From the NCBI RefSeq assembly GCF_026626305.1, contig NZ_JAPNUE010000011.1, positions 1 through 64,000 of the forward strand: 64,000 bases of DNA. The letters are read 5' to 3'. Under the pieces are notes generated by a model, which was not told where the DNA came from, did no database searches, and saw only the letters and a program-made list of their open reading frames with translations. Origin of the DNA: Frigidibacter sp. RF13. GTDB taxonomy: Bacteria > Pseudomonadota > Alphaproteobacteria > Rhodobacterales > Rhodobacteraceae. Numbering within the stretch: the first letter of the stretch is position 1; every line of letters begins with the position of its first letter. Position numbers and translations under genes: made by a program. Of this stretch, positions 34,196-44,257 are shown in pieces.

Positions 34196-36812
34196 TGACG
34201 ATGCGGCCCGGAACGACGATCAGCTTCTTCACCGGTTGACCGGCAAGGAACTTGATCACAGCTTCGTCCGCCAGCGCGATCTTTTCAATCTCTGAAGACG
34301 GCATGTCTTTCGGCACGCTGATTTCCGCCCGGCGCTTGCCGTTGATCTGGATGGGCAGCGTGACGGTATCGTCCTCCAGCAGCGCCGGATCGGCCTTGGG
34401 CCAGGGCGCATTGGCCACCAGCCCTTCGCCGCCCTGATAGGCCCAGATATCCTCGGACAAATGCGGGGTCATCGGCGCCATCAGTTGCGCCAGCACCATC
34501 ACCGCCTGCCGCTGCGCGGCTTTCGAGGCATCAGACCGCTGGATGGCATTCGCCAGTTCGTAAAGCTTCGCGATTGCCTTGTTGAATGCAAAGCCCTCGA
34601 TCCCCTTCGTCACATCGGCAATGGCACGATGGGTGGCGCGCATCAGGTCTTCGTCGCCGGTGCCGGGTTTGTCCTCGGGCAGGCTGGCGATCCGGTCGCA
34701 CAGAAGCCAGACCCGGTTCAGGTGCTTGAAGGCCGCGTCCGCCCCGGCGGCCGTCCATTCGACATCGCGCTCGGGCGGGCTGTCGGACATCACGAACCAG
34801 CGCGCGGTGTCGGCGCCATACTGGGCGATGATATTCATCGGATCGACGACATTCTTCTTCGACTTCGACATCTTGGCCGAAGGGACGACTTCCACCAGAA
34901 GCCCTTCATCGCTGAGGGCGCGCACCCAGGCGTCAACGTCGTCTATCAGGTCCAGGGGCGGCGGCACGTTGCCCGGCACGACGATCCGGCGGTCAGCAAC
35001 GTTGAAGATGGTGACATCCTCGGGCAGGTGATAGACCGGGCGGCCCTGCGCATCGCGCGTCATGTAGATCTCGTGCGTCACCATGCCTTGCGTGAAAAGC
35101 GCATTGAACGGCTCGATTGCCTTCTTCGGCAGATGGCCGGTCTGCATCATCGCGCGCGCAAAGAAGCGGGAATAGAGAAGGTGCAGGATCGCATGTTCGA
35201 TCCCGCCGATATATTGATCGACATTCATCCAGTAATCGGCATCCGCCATCACCGTCGGCGTCTTGGCATGCGGCGCGGTGAAGCGCGCGAAATACCAGGA
35301 CGAATCGACGAACGTATCCATCGTGTCGGTTTCGCGCTTGGCGGCCGCCCCGCATTTCGGGCAGGCACAGTCGCGCCAGGTGGGGTGACGGTCGAGCGGA
35401 TTGCCTGGCTTGTCGAACGAGACGTCATAGGGCAGCTCGACCGGCAGGTTTTCCTTTTTCTCCGGCACAATGCCGCAGGTGTCGCAATGGACGACGGGAA
35501 TCGGGCAGCCCCAGTAGCGCTGACGCGAGATGCCCCAGTCGCGCAGGCGGTATTTGGTGACGCCCTCGCCGTAGCCGTTCGCCTCGGCGTGGGCGATGGC
35601 GGCGGCGATGGCCTCGTCGCCGTTCTGCAGATCGGCCCCGGCAAAGCCGCGCACATAACGGACGCGCTCGGACTTCATCGGCACATAGGCCTCTTCGAGC
35701 GCTTGCTCGCTCTCATCGGCGGGAACATAGACCGACTTGATTGGCAGGGCGTATTTGGTCGCGAATTCGAAGTCGCGCTGGTCATGCGCTGGGCAGCCGA
35801 AGATCGCGCCGGTGCCGTAATCCATCAGGATGAAGTTGGCGATCCAGACCGGCAGTTCCCAATTGGGGTCGAGCGGGTGCTTCACCTTGATCCCGGTATC
35901 GTAGCCGATCTTCTCGGCCGTCTCGATTTCCTCGGCAGAGGTGCCACCCTTGCGGCAATCGGCGACGAAAGCCGCGACCTTCGGGTCGCTTTCCAGGGCT
36001 TTCGCCAGCGGGTGATCGGGCGAGATGGCGGCAAAGGACGCGCCCATCAAAGTATCTGGGCGGGTGGTGTAGACTTCAAGCTTTTCAAAGCCTTCCGGCG
36101 CACCGACTGTGTCGAAGGCAAACTGCAGGCCGCGCGACTTGCCGATCCAGTTGGCCTGCATCAGCCGCACCTTCTCGGGCCAGTTGGTCAGGCCGTCGAG
36201 CGCCTCCAGAAGCTCCTCTGAATAGTCTGAAATGCGGAAGAACCATTGCGTCAGTTCGCGCCGCTCGACCGCAGCACCCGACCGCCAGCCCTTGCCGTCG
36301 ATCACCTGTTCATTGGCCAGAACCGTCATGTCGACCGGGTCCCAGTTCACCACCGCCGCCTTGCGGTAGACGAGGCCCGCCTCGAGGAAATCGATGAACA
36401 TCGCCTGCTGCTGGCCGTAATAGTCCGGGTCGCAGGTGGCGAACTCGCGGCTCCAGTCGATCGAGAGGCCCAAGGGCTTCATCTGGGCGCGCATGTCGGC
36501 GATGTTGCCGTAGGTCCAGTCCTTCGGGTGGCCGCCACGCTCCATCGCGGCGTTTTCGGCCGGCATCCCGAACGCGTCCCAACCCATCGGATGCAGCACG
36601 CTGAAGCCCTGCGCGGCCTTGGTGCGCGCCACGACATCGCCCATCGTATAGTTGCGCACATGGCCCATGTGGATGCGACCCGAGGGGTAGGGGAACATCT
36701 CCAGCACATAGTACTTGGGCTTTGACGCATCGCGCACGGCCCGGAAGGTCCCGGCCTCGTCCCAGGCCTTCTGCCATTTCGGTTCGATGTTTGCGGGATC
36801 GTAGCGCGACAT
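34182..36812 (-). CDS. leuS: Leucyl-tRNA synthetase
   Basis: 876 aa. The class I signatures are [12 protein letters not shown] (HIGH box) near residue 45 and AKMSKSKKN (KMSKS box) in the C-terminal half. The editing (CP1) domain contains [12 protein letters not shown]. The zinc-binding insert is [18 protein letters not shown]. The start ATG at 36812 is followed by the typical [14 protein letters not shown]. An intrinsic terminator about 40 bases upstream separates it from the DUF3576 gene. Confidence 0.96.
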   Translation of the reverse strand: MSRYDPANIEPKWQKAWDEAGTFRAVRDASKPKYYVLEMFPYPSGRIHMGHVRNYTMGDVVARTKAAQGFSVLHPMGWDAFGMPAENAAMERGGHPKDWTYGNIADMRAQMKPLGLSIDWSREFATCDPDYYGQQQAMFIDFLEAGLVYRKAAVVNWDPVDMTVLANEQVIDGKGWRSGAAVERRELTQWFFRISDYSEELLEALDGLTNWPEKVRLMQANWIGKSRGLQFAFDTVGAPEGFEKLEVYTTRPDTLMGASFAAISPDHPLAKALESDPKVAAFVADCRKGGTSAEEIETAEKIGYDTGIKVKHPLDPNWELPVWIANFILMDYGTGAIFGCPAHDQRDFEFATKYALPIKSVYVPADESEQALEEAYVPMKSERVRYVRGFAGADLQNGDEAIAAAIAHAEANGYGEGVTKYRLRDWGISRQRYWGCPIPVVHCDTCGIVPEKKENLPVELPYDVSFDKPGNPLDRHPTWRDCACPKCGAAAKRETDTMDTFVDSSWYFARFTAPHAKTPTVMADADYWMNVDQYIGGIEHAILHLLYSRFFARAMMQTGHLPKKAIEPFNALFTQGMVTHEIYMTRDAQGRPVYHLPEDVTIFNVADRRIVVPGNVPPPLDLIDDVDAWVRALSDEGLLVEVVPSAKMSKSKKNVVDPMNIIAQYGADTARWFVMSDSPPERDVEWTAAGADAAFKHLNRVWLLCDRIASLPEDKPGTGDEDLMRATHRAIADVTKGIEGFAFNKAIAKLYELANAIQRSDASKAAQRQAVMVLAQLMAPMTPHLSEDIWAYQGGEGLVANAPWPKADPALLEDDTVTLPIQINGKRRAEISVPKDMPSSEIEKIALADEAVIKFLAGQPVKKLIVVPGRIVNVVI

Positions 36813-36850
36813 GTCTGGCCTCAAAAACGGATCGCGCCGGTTATACAGGG

Positions 36851-36878
36851 CAAAAGGCCGAGGTCCAGTGCCTCGGCC
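36851..36878 (-). terminator. Rho-independent terminator after the DUF3576 gene
   Basis: On the minus strand GGCCGAGG (36871-36878) pairs with CCTCGGCC (36856-36863) over a seven-base loop, followed by TTTTG. It lies about 30 bases beyond the DUF3576 stop and before leuS. Confidence 0.75.
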
Positions 36879-36907
36879 CCGTCATTCTTGCGGAAAGTCC
36901 GGCGTGC

Positions 36908-37459
36908 TTACAGCTTGCCGTCGCGGATGCGCAGCTGGCGGGCGCGGGTCAGGATCGCATCCTCGACCGCGCGGGCGGTCGCGGCATCGACCGGCCCGCC
37001 GCCGCGGTTGACCAGCGCGATCTTCAGCGAACGGGCGTCGAGGGCGGGATCCTGCACATAGATCGTCGCGCGATAGGCCCGTCCACCGCCGGGCGGTGTG
37101 CCGTAGCCGGTGACGATCACGCCAGAGAAGGGATCGACCGATTCGATGGGCAGGAAGTTCAGCACTTCAAGCGAGGCCTGCCAGAGGTATTTGTTCACCT
37201 TCACCGTGGTGTTCGGGTCATCCTGACCCGAGAACAGATCCCAGATCGTGCGGCGCTTTTTCACGCCGTTGATCTTGTCGAGGTTGGTCCGCTGTTCGAG
37301 CGCGACGGCGCGCTTTTCCGCAGTATCGGCGGTCGGTACCTTGTTGCGGCGTCCGAAAAGGCCGCTGTCGCCGCTGCCGATCCCGCCGCAAGAGGCGGTG
37401 GCGGCTACGAGCGTGCAGAGAATCGCCGCGCGCGTGAGAGACCCTGCCGTTTTCCGCAT
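36908..37459 (-). CDS. DUF3576 domain lipoprotein
   Basis: 183 aa from the ATG at 37459, preceded by GGAGCGGGC. The signal sequence LTRAAILCTLVAATASC ends in a Cys that may be lipidated, although the -3 residue is not the usual Leu. The remainder (LWQASLEVLNFLPIESVDPF; GVIVTGYGTPPGG; ATIYVQDPALDARSLKIALV) is the DUF3576 pattern found across alphaproteobacteria next to leuS and lptE. This context suggests an envelope role, by association only. Confidence 0.9.
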   Translation of the reverse strand: MRKTAGSLTRAAILCTLVAATASCGGIGSGDSGLFGRRNKVPTADTAEKRAVALEQRTNLDKINGVKKRRTIWDLFSGQDDPNTTVKVNKYLWQASLEVLNFLPIESVDPFSGVIVTGYGTPPGGGRAYRATIYVQDPALDARSLKIALVNRGGGPVDAATARAVEDAILTRARQLRIRDGKL

Positions 37460-37735
37460 GCCTGCCCGCTCCTTCACTGCCCGCATCATAAGACCCGCTT
37501 GCCCGTCCAATTCATCATCACAGGCTGTCTAGCCGACGCCCCCGTGCCGGACAAGGCTTTTCCCCCCGGGGCAGGGCGGGTCGGACTGTGGCAAGTCTGC
37601 ACCATCGCCCCCGTTCTTCCCGGCCGCCTGCCCCTTTCGATTGCATTGACCCGACCGAGGGGAGAAATAGAGGTCCATACCCAATTCGGATTCCCCTGAG
37701 TTGGGCCTACCTTTGACACAACGAGGGAAAACGAA

Positions 37736-38695
37736 ATGAAAAAGATCCTTCTTGCGACCACCGCTCTCGCCGGCTTCGCCGGCGCAGCGGCCGCTGAAGT
37801 CAGCCTCTCGGGCTACGCCGAAATCGGCGTGTTCGGCGGCGACGCCGTCGACACTCAGTTCCACAGCGATCTCGACGTGACCTTCACGCTCTCGGGCGAA
37901 TCGGACTCGGGCCTGTCGTTCGGCGCGAGCATCGACCTTGATGAAGTTGGTGATGACGCCAACGCCACCGGTGGCGACCCGATCTCGCACACCGGCCGCG
38001 GCTCGGGCACTGAAGAGCATGCAGTCTGGGTGTCGGGTTCCTTCGGCAAAGTCACCCTGGGTGACACCGACGGTGCGCTCGACTGGGCTGTGTCGGAAAT
38101 CTACTCCGGTTCGGCGATCAACGACGACCACTCGACCCATGCTGGCGCCTACTGGAACACCGGCCTCGACGGCACCTATGACGGCCAAGTCATGCGCTAC
38201 GAGTACTCGTTCGGTGACTTCGGTGTGGCGATCTCGGCTGAGCTCGACGACACCGGGACCGGCGACGCGGTCCTCGGCCTCGGCTTCAAATGGTCGGGCG
38301 ACATGGGCGGCACTGCAGTGTCGGCCGGCATCGGTCATCAGTCGAACGGCACGGTCGACGTGACCGCCGTTTCGCTCGGCGCGACTCTGGCCGGTGGCTT
38401 CTCGGCGAACCTCGGCTTTGCCGACGGCGACCTGACCGCGACCGGTTCGGGCGCGGTTGCTGAGAGCTGGTGGGGCCTCGGTGTTGCTTACACCTCGGGT
38501 GCTCTGACCGTTGGCGCCAACTATGGCACCTTCGATCTCGGCGCGGCTGGCGATCAGTCGGGCTGGGGCCTCGTGGTCAACTACGACCTCGGCGGCGGTG
38601 CGGTTGCACAGGTCGGCTACGGCGACGGCGATGCCGCGTCCTCGAACGGCAGCGGCGATCAGACCTGGTCGGCTGGTCTCGCCCTCTCGTTCTGA
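37736..38695 (+). CDS. Outer-membrane porin, Rhodobacter type
   Basis: 319 aa. A 20-residue Sec signal peptide (MKKILLATTALAGFAGAAAA) precedes a mature start EVSLSGYAEIGV. The rest consists of alternating amphipathic beta strands ending in Phe (TWSAGLALSF), as required for BAM-mediated assembly. The sequence matches the Rhodobacter 16-stranded porin group and has few charged repeats. GAGGG stands before the start. It forms a monocistronic unit with a strong terminator. Codon use is very biased, suggesting high expression. Confidence 0.93.
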   Translation: MKKILLATTALAGFAGAAAAEVSLSGYAEIGVFGGDAVDTQFHSDLDVTFTLSGESDSGLSFGASIDLDEVGDDANATGGDPISHTGRGSGTEEHAVWVSGSFGKVTLGDTDGALDWAVSEIYSGSAINDDHSTHAGAYWNTGLDGTYDGQVMRYEYSFGDFGVAISAELDDTGTGDAVLGLGFKWSGDMGGTAVSAGIGHQSNGTVDVTAVSLGATLAGGFSANLGFADGDLTATGSGAVAESWWGLGVAYTSGALTVGANYGTFDLGAAGDQSGWGLVVNYDLGGGAVAQVGYGDGDAASSNGSGDQTWSAGLALSF

Positions 38696-38720
38696 TCCAC
38701 GGATCGGATGAACTTCCGGA

Positions 38721-38750
38721 AGAGCGGGCTTTCGCCCGCTCTTTCTTTTT
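38721..38750 (+). terminator. Rho-independent terminator of the porin gene
   Basis: AGAGCGGGC (38721-38729) and GCCCGCTCT (38734-38742) flank a TTTC loop and are followed by TTCTTTTT. It lies 26 bases after the porin stop. Confidence 0.92.
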
Positions 38751-38831
38751 CTGGGGTTGTTTCCCGCGCCGTGAACTCGACAATCCGGGGGGGCGTGGCT
38801 AAGGTCCGTGCGACTTTTCACTTGGATCCCG

Positions 38832-41000
38832 ATGATGCCGCCCCTGACCAACGACCAGATCAAGTCCTTCTATGCTGCGGCCTTGAAGGACATCATGGCG
38901 AAGCGCTTCGACGAGGCGCTGAAACGGCTCGAGGCGATTGTTGAGACCAACCCGAACCTTGCCGAGGCGCATTATCAGGTCGGCCGGGTCGCAATCGAAA
39001 GCAACCGGGCGAAGCTTGCGTTGAAACCTCTACGTTCTGCGGCGCGGCTGAAGCCCGCCGAGAGTGCGATCTGGATCAGCTGGGCCGAGGCGCTGGCCTT
39101 GGGCGGCAACGCCGAGGATGAGACCGAGTTCCTTGCCGCGATAAAAGGGGCGTCGCTGCGGCCCGAACTCCGGATCGAGCTTCAGGACCGGTTCGCCGCC
39201 AAGCGCGCGAAGTCCCAGCGCTCTGGCGTGGGTCAGAAAGCACGTGATACGGCGCGGCTTCTCGACCTTATGGGTAAGGGTGATTTCGAGAAGGCAGAGG
39301 CGCTGGCCTCGGCGCTTCTCAGGCAAGACCCGGAGCTGGCGGTTGCTGCGAATGTGCTTGGCGGTACGAAAGCAATGCGAGGCCGTCTGGCCGAGGCTGC
39401 CCCGCATTTCCGCCATGCGATCAAGATCGATCCTGGCTATGCCGAGGCGCACGACAACCTTGGCCGGATTCTGATGCAACTGCACCAGCCCGCCGAAGCA
39501 GTTCCGCATCTGCGTCAGGCGGTGATCGTCGCGCCCTATATGGTTTCCGCGATCATCAATCTCGCTGCCTGTCTCGCATTGCTCGGCCAGGCCCAGGCCG
39601 GAATCCCGCCGCTGGAAAGGGCGGTCGCCGCCAATCCGAAGTCGCCGACCTGCTGGCTAGCGCTCGGCAACGCACATACGCGTGCGCGGAATTATGCGAA
39701 GGCAGAAACGGCACTCGAGAAGGCGGTGGAGCTCAGCGACGGCAAGATGGCAGAGGCGCTCGGCATGCTTGCCCAGGCCCAGGCTCGCCTCGGCAAGGAC
39801 GAATCTGCACTGGAAAACTACGAGCGCGCGCTTGCGGCCGACCCGAATTCACCCATCGCCACGGGTGGCAAGGCGATGGCACTTCAGACGCTCGGCCGTT
39901 TCGAAGAAGCGCGCCCGCTGTTCTTGCGTGCATTCGAGATCGATCCCACCAACGGCGAGAACTATCGATCCTACATCGCCGCGCACAAGACCAAGGCAGG
40001 CGATCCGGTGATCGATCGTATGATCAATATCTATAATCAGAAGGGCCTCAGCGACTTCGACCGGATGAACCTTGGCTTCGCCATCGCCAAGGCTTTGGAG
40101 GATACGAAGGACGATGGCCGCGTATTCGGTTACCTTGACGCTGCGAACGCGTTGATGCGCAAGATATTTGCCTATGACCCTCACAGCCAGATACGCGAGC
40201 GCGAGGCACTTAGGGCTGCTTATGCCGGGTCAGACTGGAGCGGTCGTATTGTCGCGGACACTACAGACTACGCTCCGATCTTCGTCACCGGCATGCCGCG
40301 ATCGGGTACGACACTTGTTGAACAGATCATCTCCAGCCACTCGCGCGTTCGAGGGGCTGGCGAAGTCGGCAAGATTACCGGCCTTGCGCAGAAGCTCTTG
40401 ACCAAGGGAACGGGTTTGCGCGCAATTAGCTCTGTCTCCGATTCCGAAATCGCCGGTTTGGGGCGGGAGTATGCGGCATTCATGCGAGAGCGGTTCGGCG
40501 ACGAGCTCCTTGCCTCCGACAAATCGATCCAGACTTATCTCTATCTGGGCCTTGTGAAGCTTGCGATCCCCAACGCCCGCATCGTCGTGGTGCGCCGCGA
40601 TCCCCGCGATAATCTTCTGTCGATGTACAAGAACAAGTTTCCCGACGGCGCGCATCTTTATGCCTACGATCAGCACGACCTCGTCGTGCTGTACGAGACC
40701 TTTGTTCAGATCGTCGACTATTGGCGCGAGGTGATGCCAGGCGAATTCTACGAAGTCGACTATGACAAGCTCGTCGCCGACCCCGAACCCGAGACACGCA
40801 AGCTGATCGCGGCCTGTGGGCTGGAATGGGAGGATGCCTGCCTGAGGCCAGAGGACAACGACCGCAAGGTCGAGACGCTCAGCCTTTATCAGGTCCGCCA
40901 GCCGATCAGCAAAAGCTCGGTCAAGGGCTGGAAGAGGTTCGAGAAGGATCTGAAGCCCATGCTCGACGAACTGAAGGCGCGTGGCCTTGTCTCTGACTGA
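38832..41000 (+). CDS. Tetratricopeptide-repeat sulfotransferase
   Basis: 722 aa from the ATG at 38832; a GTG at 38808 is an alternative start. Residues about 10-430 contain roughly ten TPR motifs (for example AEAHYQVGRVAIESNRAKLA; AEAHDNLGRILMQLHQPAEA). The C-terminal third is a PAPS-dependent sulfotransferase: the 5'-phosphosulfate loop is in FVTGMPRSGTTLVEQIISSH and the 3'-phosphate site in RIVVVRRDPRDNLLSMYKNK. Such TPR-sulfotransferases are common in marine alphaproteobacteria, with unknown acceptors (surface glycans, peptides). The next gene starts within its last 20 bases. Confidence 0.88.
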   Translation: MMPPLTNDQIKSFYAAALKDIMAKRFDEALKRLEAIVETNPNLAEAHYQVGRVAIESNRAKLALKPLRSAARLKPAESAIWISWAEALALGGNAEDETEFLAAIKGASLRPELRIELQDRFAAKRAKSQRSGVGQKARDTARLLDLMGKGDFEKAEALASALLRQDPELAVAANVLGGTKAMRGRLAEAAPHFRHAIKIDPGYAEAHDNLGRILMQLHQPAEAVPHLRQAVIVAPYMVSAIINLAACLALLGQAQAGIPPLERAVAANPKSPTCWLALGNAHTRARNYAKAETALEKAVELSDGKMAEALGMLAQAQARLGKDESALENYERALAADPNSPIATGGKAMALQTLGRFEEARPLFLRAFEIDPTNGENYRSYIAAHKTKAGDPVIDRMINIYNQKGLSDFDRMNLGFAIAKALEDTKDDGRVFGYLDAANALMRKIFAYDPHSQIREREALRAAYAGSDWSGRIVADTTDYAPIFVTGMPRSGTTLVEQIISSHSRVRGAGEVGKITGLAQKLLTKGTGLRAISSVSDSEIAGLGREYAAFMRERFGDELLASDKSIQTYLYLGLVKLAIPNARIVVVRRDPRDNLLSMYKNKFPDGAHLYAYDQHDLVVLYETFVQIVDYWREVMPGEFYEVDYDKLVADPEPETRKLIAACGLEWEDACLRPEDNDRKVETLSLYQVRQPISKSSVKGWKRFEKDLKPMLDELKARGLVSD

Positions 41001-41640
41001 TATTCTAGCCCGGGTGCGGGCGGCTGAAGCGACAGCGGGGCGGGCGGAGGGATCGGTCCGGCTGATCGCCGTGTCGAAGGTTCAGCCAGCGGAGCGGGTC
41101 GAGGCGGTGCTGGGCGAGGGGCACAGGCTCTTCGGCGAGAATTACGTGCAGGAGGCGGGAGCCAAGTGGCCTGCCTGGCGGGCGCGGTTCCCGGGCGTCG
41201 AAGTCCATATGATCGGGCCTTTGCAGACGAACAAAGCCAAGCTCGCGGTCGAACTCTTTGAGGCGATCCATACGCTCGACCGGCCGTCCTTGGCGGACAA
41301 GCTCGCGCGGCTCGCCGGGGCGCGGGGCGCCTCGCCGGAGCTGTTTGTGCAGGTCAATACCGGCGAGGAGCCGCAGAAGGCAGGCGTTCTGCCGGGGGAT
41401 GCGGACGGGTTTGTCCGTGACTGCCGGGCGATGGGGCTGCCGCTATCGGGGCTGATGTGCATCCCGCCGGAAGGCGCGGATTCCACGCCGCACTTCCGGC
41501 TTCTGCGCTCGATCGCCGAGGCGAACGGCCTTTCGGGTCTGTCCATGGGCATGTCGGGTGACTTTGAGGCGGCAATCGCCGAAGGCGCCTCTCATGTGCG
41601 CGTCGGTTCCGCGATTTTCGGCGCGCGCGCTTACGGCTAG
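40981..41640 (+). CDS. YggS-family pyridoxal phosphate homeostasis protein
   Basis: 219 aa with a GTG start overlapping the sulfotransferase stop by 20 bases. PLP-binding Lys about residue 33 is in VRLIAVSKVQPAERV. GENYVQEAGAKW, HMIGPLQTNKAKLAVE, VQVNTGEEPQKAGV and the C-terminal SMGMSGDFEAAIAEGASHVR are the standard YggS/PROSC motifs of a fold-type III PLP barrel. It buffers PLP and affects amino acid metabolism. Confidence 0.93.
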   Translation: MALSLTDILARVRAAEATAGRAEGSVRLIAVSKVQPAERVEAVLGEGHRLFGENYVQEAGAKWPAWRARFPGVEVHMIGPLQTNKAKLAVELFEAIHTLDRPSLADKLARLAGARGASPELFVQVNTGEEPQKAGVLPGDADGFVRDCRAMGLPLSGLMCIPPEGADSTPHFRLLRSIAEANGLSGLSMGMSGDFEAAIAEGASHVRVGSAIFGARAYG

Positions 41641-41656
41641 CCGCTTATCGGGCCTT

Positions 41657-42187
41657 TCAGCCCTCTTCGCTCCGAAGACGCCTGTCAGGGCGGATGAGGA
41701 GCCGGGTGCCCGGAACCGCGCGACCCGCGATCCAGATCAGATGGTCGCGGCGGAAGGCAAGGCAGCCCGCCGTTGGATGGCACATCCGCCGCCATTGGTG
41801 CAGGAAGATCGCCGATCCGCGGTAGGGCACGGCCTCGGGCCAGTTCCAGTCGGTGATCATCACCAGGTCATAGAGCGGATCGGCGCGCCGCAGCCGTTCG
41901 TTTGTCTGGCCGAAGGGTTTGGTCACCAGCTGGTTATAGTCAGGATGGTCGGGCGCGTCGCACCAGCGGTCTTTGAGCCCGATCGGCGCTGCCCAGGGCG
42001 GTATCTCGCGTGGCGATAGGCGGTCGGGGCGATAGAGCGTGGCGATGATACGAAGGCTGCCTGACGGCGTGCAAAGGTCGCCCTCGTGCTTGTCATCCGT
42101 GATGCCATTTCGGCCCCGGGTGACCGGAAAGCGGCGACCGTGAAACAAAAGCCCGGTCGGCGTCAGCACCAGGTCGGCGGGGCTCAC
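41657..42187 (-). CDS. YkuD L,D-transpeptidase family protein
   Basis: 176 aa. The N-terminal half has [20 protein letters not shown] and [16 protein letters not shown]. The catalytic motif is [20 protein letters not shown], with His and the nucleophile Cys in the TAGCLAF context (YkuD consensus HGTxxxxxxG-S-x-GC). No signal peptide is apparent, as in the YafK/ErfK-like short cytoplasm-predicted members common in Rhodobacteraceae. It may act on peptidoglycan cross-links. It overlaps ribA by four bases. Confidence 0.85.
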   Translation of the reverse strand: MSPADLVLTPTGLLFHGRRFPVTRGRNGITDDKHEGDLCTPSGSLRIIATLYRPDRLSPREIPPWAAPIGLKDRWCDAPDHPDYNQLVTKPFGQTNERLRRADPLYDLVMITDWNWPEAVPYRGSAIFLHQWRRMCHPTAGCLAFRRDHLIWIAGRAVPGTRLLIRPDRRLRSEEG

Positions 42188-43257
42188 AGGAGGTGCCCCG
42201 ACTTCTTCGCCTTGGTGGCGAGGTAGGCGGCATTCTGGCGGGTTTGGCCCACCTTCAGGGGCACGCGTTCGGCAACCGCGACTCCCGCCCTCTCCATCAT
42301 CGTGATCTTCGCCGGATTGTTGGTGAGAAGCCGGACCGAGGTGAAGCCCATGCGTTTGAGGATCTCGGCGCCGATGCGGAAATCGCGCTCGTCATCCTCG
42401 AAACCCAGCCTGTGGTTGGCCTCGACCGTGTCGAAGCCCTGATCTTGCAGAGAATAGGCGCGCATCTTGTTGGCAAGGCCGATACCGCGGCCCTCCTGGT
42501 TCAGGTACAGAAGCACGCCTGCCCCCTCCTCTGCCATCTGCGCCAGTGCGGCGGCAAGCTGCGCCCCGCAGTCGCATTTCAGGCTGCCGAGCACATCGCC
42601 GGTAAAACAGGCCGAATGCAGCCGCGCCAGGACCGGCTTGTGGCGGTCAGGACTGCCGATCTCGATCGCATAGTGATCTTCGCCGCCCGCCTCGGGTCGG
42701 AAGACGTGGACGCGACCCGCCTCGGCTGCGGCAAGCGGCACGCGGGCCGCAGCAACCGGATGGAAGGGTGTGGTAGCGGCAAGAAGCGCCGGCAGTTCGG
42801 CCAAGACGAGATGTGTCAGCCCAGTCTCGGCCCGGCTCAGCGTCACGGCGACGGCGGCGGGCAGAAGATGCGCCGATTTGATCAGCGCCAGCGCGGCGCG
42901 CATGGGCGCGGCATCACCGGCACGCTCTGCCCGGAACGGGCCTTTCATCGGCCGCGAGAGATCGTGCGACGGATCGGCAAGGTCGCGAATCCAGCTGACA
43001 TCGGCTTCCGACGGCAGGGCAATCCTGACCAGATCGCCGTCATAGGCCGCGATCTTCAACACCTCGGCTCGCCGCGCCGTCAGGCCTACGACGGGTGACC
43101 CGAGCGCGCGAAACGCCGCCAGCCGCTCGGCCTCCAGCGTTTCGGCGGCCGCGACCACCAGCACTTCTCCGGCCGCCACGATCACCACCGGCACCCCCAT
43201 GCGCAGATCGGCGCGGGCGCGGTTCAGCCGTTCGACGGGAGAGGGGCCGAGCGTCAT
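42184..43257 (-). CDS. ribA: GTP cyclohydrolase II (RibA)
   Basis: 357 aa from the ATG at 43257; an upstream ATG at 43401 is open but not family-like. The C-terminal 200 residues are the cyclohydrolase: zinc ligands in [55 protein letters not shown] and LLTNNPAKI. The N-terminal 150 residues correspond to a degenerate extension found in alphaproteobacterial RibA proteins and lack the DHBP synthase active-site acids. It opens GTP for riboflavin synthesis. Followed by the YkuD gene. Confidence 0.92.
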   Translation of the reverse strand: MTLGPSPVERLNRARADLRMGVPVVIVAAGEVLVVAAAETLEAERLAAFRALGSPVVGLTARRAEVLKIAAYDGDLVRIALPSEADVSWIRDLADPSHDLSRPMKGPFRAERAGDAAPMRAALALIKSAHLLPAAVAVTLSRAETGLTHLVLAELPALLAATTPFHPVAAARVPLAAAEAGRVHVFRPEAGGEDHYAIEIGSPDRHKPVLARLHSACFTGDVLGSLKCDCGAQLAAALAQMAEEGAGVLLYLNQEGRGIGLANKMRAYSLQDQGFDTVEANHRLGFEDDERDFRIGAEILKRMGFTSVRLLTNNPAKITMMERAGVAVAERVPLKVGQTRQNAAYLATKAKKSGHLL

Positions 43258-43432
43258 AGGAATTCCGGGGCACGAGGTTTGCAACAATCGACCTGCCTTA
43301 GATAGTCCGCGCTGCAGGAAATTGAAACATGGCGCGGCTTTTCGACACGACCCCGTGAGACTTATGTCGCATCCCTTGCCGCGGCGCGCCCAAGCCGCCA
43401 AGTCTTACCCAACGACCGAGGCGGAGGCCGAT

Positions 43433-44119
43433 ATGGCGACCCTGAAGAAAATCCTGCTCGTCGACGATGACGAGGATCTGCGCGAGGCGCTGGCCGAACA
43501 GCTCATCTCGACCGACGATTTCGACGTGTTCGAGGCCGGTAGCGGTGCGGAAGCGGTCGAGAAGGCCAAGGGCGCCGCCTATGACCTGATCGTGCTTGAC
43601 GTGGGCCTGCCCGATACCGACGGGCGGGAACTGTGCCGCAAGCTGAGGAAGCAGGGCGTGAAATGCCCGATTCTCATGCTGACCGGTCACGATACGGATG
43701 CTGACACAATTCTGGGCCTCGACGCTGGCGCGAACGATTATGTGACGAAGCCCTTCAAGTTCCCCGTCCTGCTGGCCCGTATCCGCGCGCAGCTGCGGAC
43801 GCATGAGCAGTCGGAAGATGCGGTCTTCGGCCTTGGGCCCTATACGTTCAAGCCGGCGATGAAGATGCTAATCGACGTGAAAGACAAGAAAATCCGCCTG
43901 ACGGAGAAGGAAACCAACATCCTCAAATTCCTCTACCGCGCGGGTGAAACCGTGGTGGCGCGCGACGTTCTGCTGCATGAGGTCTGGGGCTATAATGCCG
44001 GCGTGACTACTCACACTTTGGAAACACACATTTACCGATTGAGACAAAAAATAGAACCAGATCCGTCAAACGCCCGCCTTCTTGTTACCGAATCCGGGGG
44101 CTATAGACTGAACCCATGA
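43433..44119 (+). CDS. OmpR/PhoB-type response regulator (CenR-like)
   Basis: 228 aa from the ATG at 43433, preceded by GGAGGCCGAT. Receiver domain residues 1-120: acidic triad VDDDED, phosphoacceptor Asp 56 in LIVLDVGLPDTDG, and switch Thr and Lys in MLTGHD and YVTKPFK. Residues about 130-228 form the winged-helix Trans_reg_C domain (LTEKETNILKFLYRAGETVV; HTLETHIYRLRQKIEPDPSN). The sequence is highly conserved in style and resembles CenR, an envelope regulator essential in several alphaproteobacteria; the identity is inference. No kinase lies beside it. Confidence 0.9.
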   Translation: MATLKKILLVDDDEDLREALAEQLISTDDFDVFEAGSGAEAVEKAKGAAYDLIVLDVGLPDTDGRELCRKLRKQGVKCPILMLTGHDTDADTILGLDAGANDYVTKPFKFPVLLARIRAQLRTHEQSEDAVFGLGPYTFKPAMKMLIDVKDKKIRLTEKETNILKFLYRAGETVVARDVLLHEVWGYNAGVTTHTLETHIYRLRQKIEPDPSNARLLVTESGGYRLNP

Positions 44120-44171
44120 GTTCCCCTGGCCGCGTCGGGGTCATGATGCGGCATCCTCCCTGTTGGACTGG

Positions 44172-44198
44172 CCCGGGCTTCGGCCCGGGTCTTTTTTT
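44172..44198 (+). terminator. Rho-independent terminator of the response regulator gene
   Basis: CCCGGGC (44172-44178) and GCCCGGG (44183-44189) enclose a stable TTCG tetraloop, followed by TCTTTTTTT. It lies about 50 bases after the stop. Confidence 0.93.
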
Positions 44199-44257
44199 GG
44201 CGGAAGGCACGGGCGGACGGCCCGGCCATGACCTCTGTCACAGCCGGACCTTGGGCC

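Noticed and set aside
34461..36221. 586-aa plus-strand frame
   Set aside because: Antisense to leuS, with no recognisable domain.
37529..38863. 444-aa minus-strand frame
   Set aside because: Antisense to the porin and crosses its terminator; composition is that of a shadow frame.
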